A DNA stretch of 64,000 bases. Origin: Actinopolyspora erythraea (GTDB lineage Bacteria > Actinomycetota > Actinomycetes > Mycobacteriales > Pseudonocardiaceae). The notes below the pieces were generated by a model. That model saw only the letters and a list, made by a program, of their open reading frames with translations. It made no database searches and was not told where the DNA came from. The first letter of the stretch is position 1, and each line of letters begins with the position of its first letter. The stretch spans positions 62,001-126,000 of the forward strand of contig NZ_CP022752.1 of NCBI RefSeq assembly GCF_002263515.1. Reading direction: 5' to 3'. Below are positions 43,053 through 52,193 of this stretch, piece by piece. A program made the translations under genes and the position numbers.

Positions 43053-43124
43053 AGCGGATGACGGGATTCGAACCCGCGACCCTCACCTTGGCAAGGTGAT
43101 GCGCTACCGCTGCGCTACATCCGC
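43053..43124 (-). tRNA. tRNA-Gly (GCC anticodon)
   Basis: Reads GCGGATG at the 5' end (43124 downward) pairing with CATCCGC, D arm GCGC/GCGC with GGTA loop, anticodon stem TCACC/GGTGA enclosing TTGCCAA (anticodon GCC), T arm GCGGG-TTCGAAT-CCCGT, discriminator T. CCA is not encoded. A terminator follows directly. Confidence 0.97.
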
Positions 43125-43263
43125 GTGCTTGGTTTTCACATCCACACCGGCTCCTCGCCGCTGCTGATAATTACTCTAACCCATCCCGGCGGGACTCCCG
43201 ACAAGGGGGGTCCCCGTGCGGGGCGTGTCCCGTGCCGTGCGGCCCTCCGAACGGAGGACCCGT

Positions 43264-43665
43264 TCAGGAAGGACCCGCGCGCGTCGGCTCGATGCGCAGC
43301 AGCGCCCGCCGTTCGGCCCGCATGGCCGCGCGGTACCGCTCCCAGTCCTCGTGCTCGCCCGAGACGGTGCGGTAGTACTCCTCCAGCAGCGGCATCGCCT
43401 CGGGCAGCCGCACCGCCTCGGCCGTGCCGTCGAGCTGGACCCACCGGCCGAAGAACTCGTCGGGCAGGACGCACAACGACACGTGCGGGTCCCTGGCGAT
43501 GTTGGCAACCTTGGCGGTGTTCGCCGTGGTGCTGACCGTGATCCGCCCGCCGGCGTCCACGGTGGCCAGCACCGGGCTCAACTGCGGTGAACCGTCGGAG
43601 CGCCGGGTCGCCAGCACCGCGTGGTGCTGCTCGCGCACGATCGCGCGTGCCTGGTCCAGATCCAT
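43264..43665 (-). CDS. PPOX-class flavin/F420-dependent oxidoreductase
   Basis: 133 residues from ATG 43665 after GGGAGGAGCG. Split beta-barrel of the pyridoxamine-phosphate-oxidase-like group: HAVLATRRSDGSPQLSPVLA, VSTTANTAKVANIARDPHVSLCVL, FGRWVQLDGTAEAVRLPEA. The pattern fits actinobacterial enzymes that use F420 to reduce unsaturated or quinone-like substrates. It lies divergently from a membrane-protein gene. The longer frame beyond 43665 has no start site. Confidence 0.88.
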   Translation of the reverse strand: MDLDQARAIVREQHHAVLATRRSDGSPQLSPVLATVDAGGRITVSTTANTAKVANIARDPHVSLCVLPDEFFGRWVQLDGTAEAVRLPEAMPLLEEYYRTVSGEHEDWERYRAAMRAERRALLRIEPTRAGPS

Positions 43666-43885
43666 CGCTCCTCCCGCTCCGGCCGGTTCCGCGGTGCCGT
43701 TCTCGGTGACGGGCCGTCCCACGGCGGAGGGACGACGGCTGCTCGACTCCTCCGGAAGGGTAAGACCGCGGTCTTGTTCGACGCATTCGCGGACTCCGCG
43801 CGGTACGGTGGGATCACGGTTGCCGATCAACCGGGGACGGGCCGTCACGGTCCCGGACCTGTTCGACCAGTGCGTGGAGGCGGTA

Positions 43886-44323
43886 ATGAACCGCGCGGTA
43901 CGTGGTTCCGACGGGCGGAGATGGACTCTGAAGACCAATATCGAGTGGAGCGACCCGCTCCAGGTCGACGAGTGGGAGCTCGACGTCAGCGGTGGTCGTT
44001 CACCCGGCGCGGTGATGGGCACGGTCGTGGTCGTGATGATCGGCGCGTTCCTGGTCTGGACCCCTTCCGCCGTGGTCGTCCCCGGCTGGTTGATCCTGGC
44101 CCTGCTGGTGCTGGTGCTGTTCTTCCCGGTCCGCTGGCTGGTGCGCAGACCGTGGACGATCATCGCCGACACCCCGGGTGACACCGACGAACACCCACCC
44201 GAGCGCTGGGTCGGTGTGGTGCGTGGCGCGCTCACCGCCCGGCAGGAGAGCGCGCGGGTGGCTCGCAACATCGAGCTCTACGCCGAACCCGACATGAACG
44301 GAGCCCTGCAACCGGTCGAGTGA
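43886..44323 (+). CDS. Conserved actinobacterial membrane protein
   Basis: 145 residues from ATG 43886, chosen for GGAGG five nt before it. A soluble start (RWTLKTNIEWSDPLQVDEWELDVSGG) precedes two close membrane helices (MGTVVVVMIGAFLVWTP and VVPGWLILALLVLVLFFPVRWLV), then RRPWTIIADTPGDT and RWVGVVRGALTARQE. Highly characteristic of Pseudonocardiales but without a known function. It is followed after 111 bp by the LytS-type kinase. Confidence 0.8.
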   Translation: MNRAVRGSDGRRWTLKTNIEWSDPLQVDEWELDVSGGRSPGAVMGTVVVVMIGAFLVWTPSAVVVPGWLILALLVLVLFFPVRWLVRRPWTIIADTPGDTDEHPPERWVGVVRGALTARQESARVARNIELYAEPDMNGALQPVE

Positions 44324-44434
44324 TCAGCCGCCATATGGGGTGAGGGGGAAACCGGCGAACCGTTCACCGACTCACAGGGTTCACTGGTCGTGACTTCCTT
44401 GATTCCACACGTGATTCCCGTGAACATGTGAAGT

Positions 44435-45799
44435 GTGCTCGAGCTGTTGACTGAGCGAACAGTACTGACCGTCATCGCCGCGTTGGGCGTGCTCGGCATG
44501 TTCGTGATGCTGTGTCGTTCACGCCGAGTCAGCACTTCCAAAGAGGACGCCACGCTGGCGGCGCTGCACCGGGTGACCAGCGCCGCCCCCCACCTGCGTC
44601 ACGGGCTCAACCAGGAGTCGGCCGACGAGACGGCGCCGCACCTGCGCGCCCTGCTTTCCTGCTTGGCCGTGGGCATCGTCGACCCGGAGGGGACGCTGCT
44701 CGCCTGGGACGGCGGGGCCAACCAGCACTACCAGGACCTCACCGAGAGCATCGAGCGGTCGCTGCGTACCGGCAAGAGCGAGTACGTGGACCACTCCGAC
44801 ATCGTCTGCGACGAACGTCCCTGCCTGATGCGGCACGTCGTGATCGTGCCGCTCGACGTGGACGGTGCGATCCGGGGCGCGCTGGTGCTGATCACGGCGG
44901 GGGAGCGCGGCCGGTTGATCCGTGCGGCCAACGAGGTGGCCGAGCACGTCACCTCGCAGCTGCAGCTGGCCGAGCTGCAGGTCTCCCGGGAGAAGCTGGC
45001 CAGGGCCGAGGTGAGGGCGCTGCGGGCCCAGATCTCGCCGCACTTCGTCTACAACTCGCTGAACACGATCTCGGCGCTGATCCGTACCGACCCGGACCAC
45101 GCCAGGGAGCTCATCCAGGAGTTCGCGGACTTCACCAGGTACTCCTTCCGCTCCAACGAGATGTACACGACCCTGGCCGACGAGATGCGCAACATCGACC
45201 GCTACCTGACGCTGGAGTGCGCCAGGTTCGGCCCGGAACGGCTGAACGTGCAGCTCAAGATCGCCCCCGAGGTGCTTCCCGTGGTGCTGCCGTTCCTGGC
45301 GCTGCAGCCGCTGGTGGAGAACGCCGTGCGGCACGGCCTCGCCAAGCAGCCTGGCGGCGGGACGCTCTCGGTCGTCGCGGAGGACAACGGCAGCGAGGCG
45401 CTGATCAGCGTGGACGACAACGGTGTCGGCATGGACCCGAGGGAGCTGGAACTGGAGCTGGAGGGCAGTCACACCGAGGGTTCGCACGTGGGGCTCGGCA
45501 ACGTCAACGACCGGATGCGTGCCACGTTCGGCAACGACTACGGCCTGATCGTGGAGACCGAGCGTGGGGCGGGGATGAAGGTCGTGATGCGCGTGCCGAA
45601 GTTCGCCCCCGGAGTGCGCCCCGCCGCGCCCGAGCCGTTCGAGGAGCTCGACTGCCCCGAAGTACCCGAGTACGACGTGGACCCGGAGCGGCCACCGGAG
45701 GGGGAGCGCTCCGGCTCCGGCACCGGGGGAGCCCGGGAGTCCGAAGTGGAGGAACCGGTCCGGGAGGTGGTCTCGACCGACCCCTCGCCCTCCGGGTGA
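44435..45799 (+). CDS. LytS/YehU-type sensor histidine kinase
   Basis: 454 residues from GTG. One N-terminal membrane helix (8-28), a GAF-like sensor (about 65-185, with C-D-E-R-P-C Cys pair near 123-128), then the His_kinase domain with Q-I-S-P-H-F-V-Y-N-S-L-N-T (His203) and ATPase domain (LQPLVENAVRHG near 289, DDNGVGM near 330, GLGNVNDRM near 353). Disordered acidic tail of about 60 residues. Its natural partner is the LytTR regulator at 47433-48356, from which it is separated by a peptidase gene. Kinase/LytTR pairs near symporters usually sense external carboxylates. Confidence 0.92.
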   Translation: MLELLTERTVLTVIAALGVLGMFVMLCRSRRVSTSKEDATLAALHRVTSAAPHLRHGLNQESADETAPHLRALLSCLAVGIVDPEGTLLAWDGGANQHYQDLTESIERSLRTGKSEYVDHSDIVCDERPCLMRHVVIVPLDVDGAIRGALVLITAGERGRLIRAANEVAEHVTSQLQLAELQVSREKLARAEVRALRAQISPHFVYNSLNTISALIRTDPDHARELIQEFADFTRYSFRSNEMYTTLADEMRNIDRYLTLECARFGPERLNVQLKIAPEVLPVVLPFLALQPLVENAVRHGLAKQPGGGTLSVVAEDNGSEALISVDDNGVGMDPRELELELEGSHTEGSHVGLGNVNDRMRATFGNDYGLIVETERGAGMKVVMRVPKFAPGVRPAAPEPFEELDCPEVPEYDVDPERPPEGERSGSGTGGARESEVEEPVREVVSTDPSPSG

Positions 45800-45889
45800 G
45801 GCCTCGCACCGCGCTGTCGTGGGCGGTGCCCGGCTCCGGAGAGCGATCGAGTCGCGGACGCGGCGTCCACGGACAGTAACGTGGGGGAC

Positions 45890-46798
45890 ATGAACGACAA
45901 GTCCCCCCAGAAGTTCACCGCCGCCCTGTCGGACAAGCTCTCGGAGAAGCTGCCGGGGAAGCTGGCCGAGCGGGCCGAGCGAGGGCCGGTGGTCCCCGTG
46001 GTCAGGCTGCACGGGCCGATCACCCCCACGCCCTCGCCGGTGAGCCGTCCCTCGATCTCGCTGCAGACCGTGGAGTCCGCGCTGACCCGCGCGTTCTCCT
46101 TCGACCGGTTGTCCGCCGTGGCGCTGGCGATCAACTCACCGGGCGGCGCGGCCACCCAGTCCGCCCTGGTGGCGGAGCGGATCCGCGACCTGGGCGCCAA
46201 GAAGGAGGTGCCGGTCCTGACCTTCTGCGAGGACGTGGCCGCCTCCGGCGGGTACTGGCTGGCCTGCGCCGGTGACGAGGTCTACGCCCACGCCAGTTCG
46301 ATGGTGGGGTCGATCGGCGTCGTCAGCGCCGGGTTCGGACTGGAGGAACTGATCCGGCGCGCCGGGGTCGAACGCCGGGTGCACACCGCGGGGCAGCACA
46401 AGAGCCGTCTCGACCCGTTCCGCCCCGAGAACGCCGAGGACGTGCAGTGGTTGCAGGGGATGCAGCAGGAGCTGCACACCCAGTTCGCGGACTGGGTGCG
46501 GCAGCGGCGCGGTGACGCGCTGGAGGCGGCCGACGAGGACCTGTTCTCCGGTGAGGTCTGGACCGGCAGGCGGGCTCGGGAGCTCGGGCTGGTGGACGGG
46601 GTCGGCAACCTGCGCGAGGTGGTCGCCCGCCGTTTCCCGGAGTCGCACGTGGTCTCCGTGGAACCGCGCAAGCCGTTGCTGGCGCGGTTGGGGATGACCG
46701 GCCCCGCCGGGGGAACCCAGGAATTGGCGGCCGGGCTGGTGCGGGGGCTGTTCGAGAGTGCCGACAACAGGACCATGTGGTCCCGCTTCGGGCTCTGA
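45890..46798 (+). CDS. S49-family signal-peptide-peptidase-like protein
   Basis: 302 residues from ATG 45890 (a GTG nine nt earlier is in frame). ClpP-like fold: VVRLHGPI, ALAINSPGGAATQSALVAERI, catalytic Ser119 in V-A-A-S-G-G-Y-W-L-A and general-base Lys171 in Q-H-K-S-R-L-D-P-F. Late GEVWTGRRARELGLVDGVG is typical. There is no signal or membrane helix, so it is a soluble or peripheral form. Placed between the kinase and its regulator, which raises the possibility of processing a membrane component of that system. Confidence 0.9.
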   Translation: MNDKSPQKFTAALSDKLSEKLPGKLAERAERGPVVPVVRLHGPITPTPSPVSRPSISLQTVESALTRAFSFDRLSAVALAINSPGGAATQSALVAERIRDLGAKKEVPVLTFCEDVAASGGYWLACAGDEVYAHASSMVGSIGVVSAGFGLEELIRRAGVERRVHTAGQHKSRLDPFRPENAEDVQWLQGMQQELHTQFADWVRQRRGDALEAADEDLFSGEVWTGRRARELGLVDGVGNLREVVARRFPESHVVSVEPRKPLLARLGMTGPAGGTQELAAGLVRGLFESADNRTMWSRFGL

Positions 46799-47432
46799 CG
46801 GTCCGGTCGCGACCTCGGGTGCGCGGTCCGGTTCCCGGTACGTGATGCGGCGCCTCGCGGTGTCGGGCCGGCTCCCGAGCCGCGCCCGCGCGGTGAGCGG
46901 CTTCGCTTCGTCGGGTTCCGCCCCGCGCGGCGGTGCACGCGCCGCGTCGTCCGTGCCCGCGTGACCGGTGTCCCGGCGGTACGCCGTCGGTCCGGGTCGG
47001 GGCCTCCTCACCGGGAAGCGGCGCCGGAGAGCCCGGTGGTCGAGCCGGTCGTGTGGAAGTCCCGGCGCGGGGGATCAGGAGGGCCGGGGAGCCTCCGTCG
47101 GTCCGACCGGGACTCCACAGTGCTCTGACGGGGTTGGTTCGTGCTCTCGGAGGGGTGTTTCGTGGAGTCGTCGCGTGGCCGTTTTCCGAGCTCGTCGGCT
47201 TCCCTCCAACGGAGGAAAAACCGGGGATCGTTGCAACGATCGTGCGAATGCATTTGCACCCACCGCGCGAAACATGAATGCGGGGGCTTAGGTTGAGGTC
47301 GGTGAGTGTGCCCACTCGCCCCTCGGCCGGCGACCACGGGCCGTGCGACGCTCGCGCGTCCACGCGTCGCGACCGGCGAAGTCAGTCGGCCGTGGACAGT
47401 GCCCGGTGAACTCGGGAGGATTGGGCGTTGTC
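46799..47432. other. 634-bp gene-free region before the LytTR regulator
   Basis: No convincing gene on either strand. Near its right end are two abutting palindromes (47226-47259), an A/T-rich pocket 47210-47280, and probably the promoter of the regulator. Confidence 0.5.
47226..47259. promoter_or_regulatory. Two adjacent palindromes, candidate operator
   Basis: GATCGTTGCAACGATC (47226-47241) is a perfect 16-bp palindrome; GTGCGAATGCATTTGCAC (47242-47259) follows at once and is palindromic but for one pair. They lie about 175-205 nt before the LytTR regulator start. The TTGCAA centre recalls LacI/GntR-type operators; the binding protein is unknown. Confidence 0.5.
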
Positions 47433-48356
47433 GTGAGTACCCCATATCGCATCAACGGTTCCCACGGTCGGATCGAGCGGACCGGTGCCGGTGCTGGTGA
47501 GCCGGACCGTGACGGGCTCGTCGTGCTCGTCGTCGACGACGAGGAGCCGGGAATCTCGACGACACGGGACATGCTCAACAGCAATCCCCGTGTCGGCAAG
47601 GTGCTGACCGCGTTCGACGCAGCCGAGGCGTTGCGGAAACTGCGGCAGGACAATCCGGAACTCGCCGGACGTCCCTCGGACGCTCCGCTGGTGGACGCCG
47701 TGTTCATCGACGTCGCCATGCCGGGACTGACCGGAATGGACCTGGCGAGGGTGCTCTTCTCCTTCGAGAACGCCCCCGCCCTGGTGTTCATAACCGCTCA
47801 CGGCGAGAACGCGCTGGAGGCCTTCGACCTGGGGGCCATCGACTACGTCATGAAACCGGCCAGCCCGGAACGGGTCGAACGCGCGCTGCGTAAGGTCCAG
47901 CGGATCACCATGCCGCTGGAGGGGGGCAGCGGTGAGCAGGCAGCACTGAACCAGGGGCCGAGCAACGCCGCCATCGGCCCGGGTGGGCAGGACGACCACT
48001 CGGTCATCCCGGTCGAGCTCGGCGGGACCACCCGCCTGGTGCAGCGATCCCAGGTGCGCTGGGTGGAGGCGCAGGGCGACTACGCGAGACTGCACACCGA
48101 CGAGGGCTCGCACCTGGTGCGGATCCCGCTGGCCCAGCTGGAGGAGAAGTGGGCCGACGCCGGGTTCGTGCGCATCCACCGCTCCTACCTGGTCTCGCTG
48201 AACCTCATCAACGAGCTGCGCATGTCCTCCTCCGGGTACTCGGTGTTGATCGCCGGGGGGCAGTACCGCGAGACTCGTGAACTGCCGGTGAGCCGCAGAC
48301 ACACCCGGGAGCTCAAGGACAGGTTGGTACGGTCGCCCCGCCAGCGGCGGGAATGA
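47433..48356 (+). CDS. LytTR-family response regulator
   Basis: 307 residues from GTG 47433 (a GGGAGGA lies 13 nt upstream). Receiver domain about 28-150: DDEEPGI acidic pocket, phosphorylated Asp93 in V-F-I-D-V-A-M-P-G, Thr in VFITAHG and Lys141 in Y-V-M-K-P. A 40-residue linker leads to the LytTR DNA-binding domain (about 195-300: QVRWVEAQGDYARLH, VRIHRSYLVSL, PVSRRHTREL). Expected to be phosphorylated by the kinase at 44435-45799 and to activate the symporter operon that starts 37 nt downstream. Confidence 0.93.
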   Translation: MSTPYRINGSHGRIERTGAGAGEPDRDGLVVLVVDDEEPGISTTRDMLNSNPRVGKVLTAFDAAEALRKLRQDNPELAGRPSDAPLVDAVFIDVAMPGLTGMDLARVLFSFENAPALVFITAHGENALEAFDLGAIDYVMKPASPERVERALRKVQRITMPLEGGSGEQAALNQGPSNAAIGPGGQDDHSVIPVELGGTTRLVQRSQVRWVEAQGDYARLHTDEGSHLVRIPLAQLEEKWADAGFVRIHRSYLVSLNLINELRMSSSGYSVLIAGGQYRETRELPVSRRHTRELKDRLVRSPRQRRE

Positions 48357-48392
48357 CGGGATGACCACGGGCCATCACTCCGAAGAAGGTCG

Positions 48393-48791
48393 ATGATCGT
48401 GACTTCCAGCAGGGCGTCCGCGGCGCAGCAGCGCCCCCCACGTCGCAAGCGGGTAGTGCTGGCGAACCGTCGCGGGGAACGCCAGGTGCCGCGCACGATC
48501 ATCGAGCTCGAGGACCAGAGCACCATGGGCGAGGCGATGGTGCGCGGACTGGTGCGGGCCCAGCTGCGCACCGCGTTGCTGCTGGCCGGGATCAGCGTGG
48601 TGGTGCTGGGCGCGCTTCCCGCGCTGTTGCGCTGGGTTCCCGCGATCTCGCGGATCCAGCTGTGGGCGGTCCCGCTGCCGTGGATCATCCTCGGGGTGCT
48701 GCCCTTCCCGTTCATCCTGCTGATCGGCTACGTCGCCACGCGCGAGGCGGAGCGGCACGAGCGCGAGTTCACGGAGTTGGTGGATCGGTGA
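48393..48791 (+). CDS. Small membrane protein upstream of symporter (DUF485-like position)
   Basis: 132 residues from ATG. A basic N-terminus, then two membrane helices (ALLLAGISVVVLGALPALL and AVPLPWIILGVLPFPFILLIGY) and a short charged end. It overlaps the symporter by 4 nt (GTGA), the arrangement seen for DUF485 proteins ahead of acetate permease genes. It may be a symporter accessory subunit. Sequence similarity to DUF485 itself is weak by eye. Confidence 0.75.
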   Translation: MIVTSSRASAAQQRPPRRKRVVLANRRGERQVPRTIIELEDQSTMGEAMVRGLVRAQLRTALLLAGISVVVLGALPALLRWVPAISRIQLWAVPLPWIILGVLPFPFILLIGYVATREAERHEREFTELVDR

Positions 48792-50629
48792 ACCCCTGGG
48801 CACTCGGCGGTGTCGCGCTGATCGCGGTCGGCACGTTCGGCCTGGCGGTCTGGGGGTCGCGCGGCGCGCGGACCACCTCCGACTTCCTGCTCGCCAGACG
48901 CATGGTCGGTGTGGAGCGCAACGCGGCCGCCATAGCGGGGGAGTACCTCTCCGCTGCCTCGTTCCTCGGCATCGCGGGGTTGCTGCTCAAGGACGGCATC
49001 GAGGCGCTCTGGTACCCGATCGGCTACACGGCGGGCTACCTGGCGTTGATCCTGTTCGTCGCCGCGCCGCTGCGCCGCTCCGGCGCCTACACCCTGCCGG
49101 ACTTCGCGCAGGTCCGGCTGGATTCGAGCCGGGTGCGAACCCTGTCCACCGTCCTGGTGGTGCTGATCGGCTGGCTGTACCTCGTGCCGCAGCTGCAGGC
49201 TGCCGGGGTGACCCTGTCCACGGTCACCGGCATCTCCTACGCGGGTGGGATAGCCATGGTGGCGATCGTGGTGCTGGCCGGGGTGCTCAGCGGCGGGATG
49301 CGCGTGGTGACGCTGGTGCAGGCGTTCCAGTACGGGGTCAAGCTCTTCGCGATAGCGGTTCCCGTGTTCGTGCTGTTCTTCGTGTTCCTGGGGCACGACT
49401 CGCAGCACCGGCGCGCTCTGGACGCGCCGATGCCCCCGGTCTTCGAGCGGGCGACCACGGTTCACGTCGAAACGGACGTGCGGCTGCGGGTCACCGAGGC
49501 GGTGTGGGTGAAGGTCCTCTCCGGACCGGGGCCGGAACGACTCAGCGGACCGGCCGAACAGCCGCCCGGGCGAAGCGGTGCGACGGTCTACCTCGCTCCC
49601 GGCACGCACGCGGTGAGCGCCGATTCCGAGCTGCGGTTCCCGGAGGGCAGCGCGGTTCCGGTGGTGGCCGACGCGGAGCCGAACAACCGTTCCTGGCTGC
49701 TGCCGCAGGACGGCGACTCCTACGAACTGTTCGAGACCTACTCGCTGCTCCTGTCGACCTTCCTGGGGACGATGGGACTGCCGCACGTGCTGGTGCGGTT
49801 CTACACCAACCCCACCGGGCGGAGCGCCCGGCGCACCACCCTCGTCGTGCTGGGCCTGCTGGGGCTGTTCTACCTGTTCCCCACGGTTCTCGGCGTGCTC
49901 TCCCGGTTCTACGTGCCGGAGCTGCTGGTCACCGGGAAAACCGACGCGGCCGTGCTGCTGTTGCCGACCGCGATGCTGCAGGGCTGGCCGGGCGAGCTGG
50001 TGGGCGCCATCACCGCGGCCGGGGCGTTCGCCGCCTTTCTGTCCACTTCGTCCGGTCTGGTGATGAGTGTGGCCGGGGTGCTGTTCACCGACCTGCTGCC
50101 GGGCAGGCTCTCCAACTTCCGGCTGGTCGCGCTGGGCTCGTGCATCCTGCCCGCCGCGCTGGCCGTGATCGCCATCGGCCGGGACATCTCGCAGAGCGTG
50201 GGGCTGGCCTTCGCGATGGCGGCTTCCACGTTCTTCCCGCTGCTGGTGCTCGGCATCTGGTGGCGAGGGCTCACCGCCGCCGGGGCGATGAGCGGACTGG
50301 TCGTGGGGGGCGGCCTGGTGCTGCTGGCCGTGCTCACGGGGGCGTTCCTGGGGGACGGCTACGGCTGGTGGTCGGCGGTGCTGCTGCAGCCCGCCGCGTT
50401 CACCGTCCCGCTCGCCTTCCTCGTGACGGTGCTGGTGAGCAAACTGACCGCGGGCGGGGTTCCCGAAGTCACCGGCAGGGTCATGCTGCGCATGCACATC
50501 CCGGACCGGCTCGGTTTCACGCGGGACCGCTCGGCCGAGCACCACGCGGCGGAGCGGAGCACCACGGCGGGGACCCCGAGTCGTTCCAACGGTCGTCACC
50601 GGCTGCGACGCGGCAGACGCCGCCGCTGA
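48788..50629 (+). CDS. Sodium/solute symporter (SSS family, acetate-permease-like)
   Basis: 613 residues from GTG overlapping the previous stop. SSS fold: SDFLLARRMVGVERNAAAIAGEYLSAASFLGIAG (helix 1-2 region), LPDFAQVRLDSSRVRTLSTVLVV, late AGAFAAFLSTSSGLVMSVAG and FAMAASTFFPLLVLGIWWRG, all typical of ActP/MctC carriers of acetate, pyruvate or propionate. Between helices at about 215-310 it carries a roughly 100-residue polar, strand-rich insertion that would lie outside. Basic C-terminal tail. Operon with the small membrane protein and probably driven by the LytTR system just upstream. Confidence 0.9.
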   Translation: MNPWALGGVALIAVGTFGLAVWGSRGARTTSDFLLARRMVGVERNAAAIAGEYLSAASFLGIAGLLLKDGIEALWYPIGYTAGYLALILFVAAPLRRSGAYTLPDFAQVRLDSSRVRTLSTVLVVLIGWLYLVPQLQAAGVTLSTVTGISYAGGIAMVAIVVLAGVLSGGMRVVTLVQAFQYGVKLFAIAVPVFVLFFVFLGHDSQHRRALDAPMPPVFERATTVHVETDVRLRVTEAVWVKVLSGPGPERLSGPAEQPPGRSGATVYLAPGTHAVSADSELRFPEGSAVPVVADAEPNNRSWLLPQDGDSYELFETYSLLLSTFLGTMGLPHVLVRFYTNPTGRSARRTTLVVLGLLGLFYLFPTVLGVLSRFYVPELLVTGKTDAAVLLLPTAMLQGWPGELVGAITAAGAFAAFLSTSSGLVMSVAGVLFTDLLPGRLSNFRLVALGSCILPAALAVIAIGRDISQSVGLAFAMAASTFFPLLVLGIWWRGLTAAGAMSGLVVGGGLVLLAVLTGAFLGDGYGWWSAVLLQPAAFTVPLAFLVTVLVSKLTAGGVPEVTGRVMLRMHIPDRLGFTRDRSAEHHAAERSTTAGTPSRSNGRHRLRRGRRRR

Positions 50630-50767
50630 GCCCACGGGGGTGGCGAGCTACCGAGGTGCCGGAGCGGGGCGCGGGCGGGAACCGGCATCCGCCGTCCGGG
50701 CGGGCCGGGGCGACGGGCCTCGCCCGGCCCGTTATCGGAGCGGGCCCGAGGGTGGCAGTATCGGGGT

Positions 50768-51121
50768 GTGACTACACCGATGCACGGCCACGTTCCCGAG
50801 GTGGCCCCCGATGAACTTCCGGAGCGGTTGCCCGACGGGGCGCTGCTGGACGTGCGGGAGCACGAGGAGTGGTCCGCCGGACACGCACCGGACGCGGTTC
50901 ACATTCCGATGAACGAGATCCCGCAGCGGCTGGACGAGATCCCGGAGGTGGACCAGCTCTACGTGATCTGCCGCTCGGGAGGCCGGTCCTCCAAGGTCGC
51001 CGCCTACCTGAACGCCAGCGGCTGGGACGCGGTCAACGTCCAGCGGGGCATGAACGGTTGGTCCTCGATCGGGCGCCCGCTGGTGTCCGAGGACCCCGAC
51101 GCGGAACCCTACGTGCTGTGA
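50768..51121 (+). CDS. Rhodanese-like single-domain sulfurtransferase
   Basis: 117 residues from GTG. Rhodanese fold with L-L-D-V-R-E-H-E-E-W near 27-36, G-H-A-P-D-A-V-H-I-P, and catalytic Cys68 in V-I-C-R-S-G-G-R-S, then GWDAVNVQRGMNGW. Transfers sulfane sulfur from thiosulfate or persulfides; the physiological acceptor is unknown. The stop overlaps the GTG of the next gene by 4 nt (GTGA). Confidence 0.93.
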   Translation: MTTPMHGHVPEVAPDELPERLPDGALLDVREHEEWSAGHAPDAVHIPMNEIPQRLDEIPEVDQLYVICRSGGRSSKVAAYLNASGWDAVNVQRGMNGWSSIGRPLVSEDPDAEPYVL

Positions 51122-52035
51122 CGAGCCATCCGCCCGCGTCCGGACGGCCGGTGGAGTGGAGGGCGACCCCGCCGGACGGCCCACCCCCACCGCGGCGGCG
51201 GCGCACCCGGCGGCCCTACACCGGTCCGCCTTCCTACCCGGCTCCGCCGCGTTGGGGCTTCCCGCCGCTGGCCTGGCGTTGGCCGCTGGCGCTGCCGACG
51301 AACGGCCGCGCCGACCCCGCCGAACGGGTCGCCTCGCTGTCGGTGACGACGGTCGCGACCCTCTGGATCACGGCGGTGCTGGGGTGCGCCGCCACCGGTG
51401 CGGAGCTGTGGCGGTACGTGCTGCTGCTGCGCAGCAGGAGCGGAGCGCTGAACGGGGCCGTTCTCGCGGTCTCGGACGCCCTCGTGGCCACCGCGGGGAT
51501 CATGACCTGGTTGTTCGGGCTGCTCGGCGGTGTCTTCGGGGTGCTGTGGGCGTTGCGGGCCCGCTCCCACGCACACCATCGCGCCGGGTTGCTCCCGGCC
51601 CGCCGGGACTGGCAGGTGGTGGCAGGGTTCGTGATCCCCGGGCTCAACCTGTTCGTCCCCGGCTCGGCGCTGGCCGAGCTGGAGCACGCCACGCTGCGCG
51701 GTCTCGGTGAGACCGACCGGCGAACCCGGCCCGCCCCTTCGCGGCTCGTCGGGCTGTGGTGGGGCGGTTGGTGCGCGAGCCTGCTGCTGGGGTGGGGCAC
51801 GTTGCTGTGGGGGCTGCGCGACAGTGCGCAGGCCCTGGCCGACGGTGTGCTGCTGCACGCCGCCTCGGACGTGGCGTTGACCGTGGTGGCGGTGCTCTCG
51901 GCACTGGTCGTCAAACGGATCACCCGACTGCTGGTGCCACCTGACCCGACGGCGTCGCGTCCCATGCTGGTTCGGCGGGTGAGCGGAGCTCCCGCGCCTC
52001 CGCGCGCGCCCAGGCCGCCGCACGCGGTGCGGTGA
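51118..52035 (+). CDS. DUF4328-type multi-pass membrane protein
   Basis: 305 residues from the GTG that overlaps the rhodanese stop. A Pro/Arg-rich cytoplasmic start of about 65 residues, then membrane segments near 80-100, 125-145, 163-180, 215-235 and 250-270, with WQVVAGFVIPGLNLFVPGSALAELEHA in the middle, the recognisable DUF4328 phrase. Function unknown. Translationally coupled to the rhodanese. Confidence 0.82.
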   Translation: MTSHPPASGRPVEWRATPPDGPPPPRRRRTRRPYTGPPSYPAPPRWGFPPLAWRWPLALPTNGRADPAERVASLSVTTVATLWITAVLGCAATGAELWRYVLLLRSRSGALNGAVLAVSDALVATAGIMTWLFGLLGGVFGVLWALRARSHAHHRAGLLPARRDWQVVAGFVIPGLNLFVPGSALAELEHATLRGLGETDRRTRPAPSRLVGLWWGGWCASLLLGWGTLLWGLRDSAQALADGVLLHAASDVALTVVAVLSALVVKRITRLLVPPDPTASRPMLVRRVSGAPAPPRAPRPPHAVR

Positions 52036-52193
52036 CCGCCCTCGTTGTCGGACTCCGTCACCCGGGGGCGCGGCACGTGGTGGGATGTGCCGGTGCTGTC
52101 GCTCGGGAGGTGGGACACGGCACGGTGCTACCCCGGGCGCGGCAACCCCCGAGAGCGCGGCAACCCTCTGACGAGCACTACCAGGAGAAGATC

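Noticed and set aside
46323..47363. 346-codon minus-strand ORF opposite the S49 gene and the following spacer.
   Set aside because: Arg/Pro-rich shadow frame; no ribosome site and no domain pattern.
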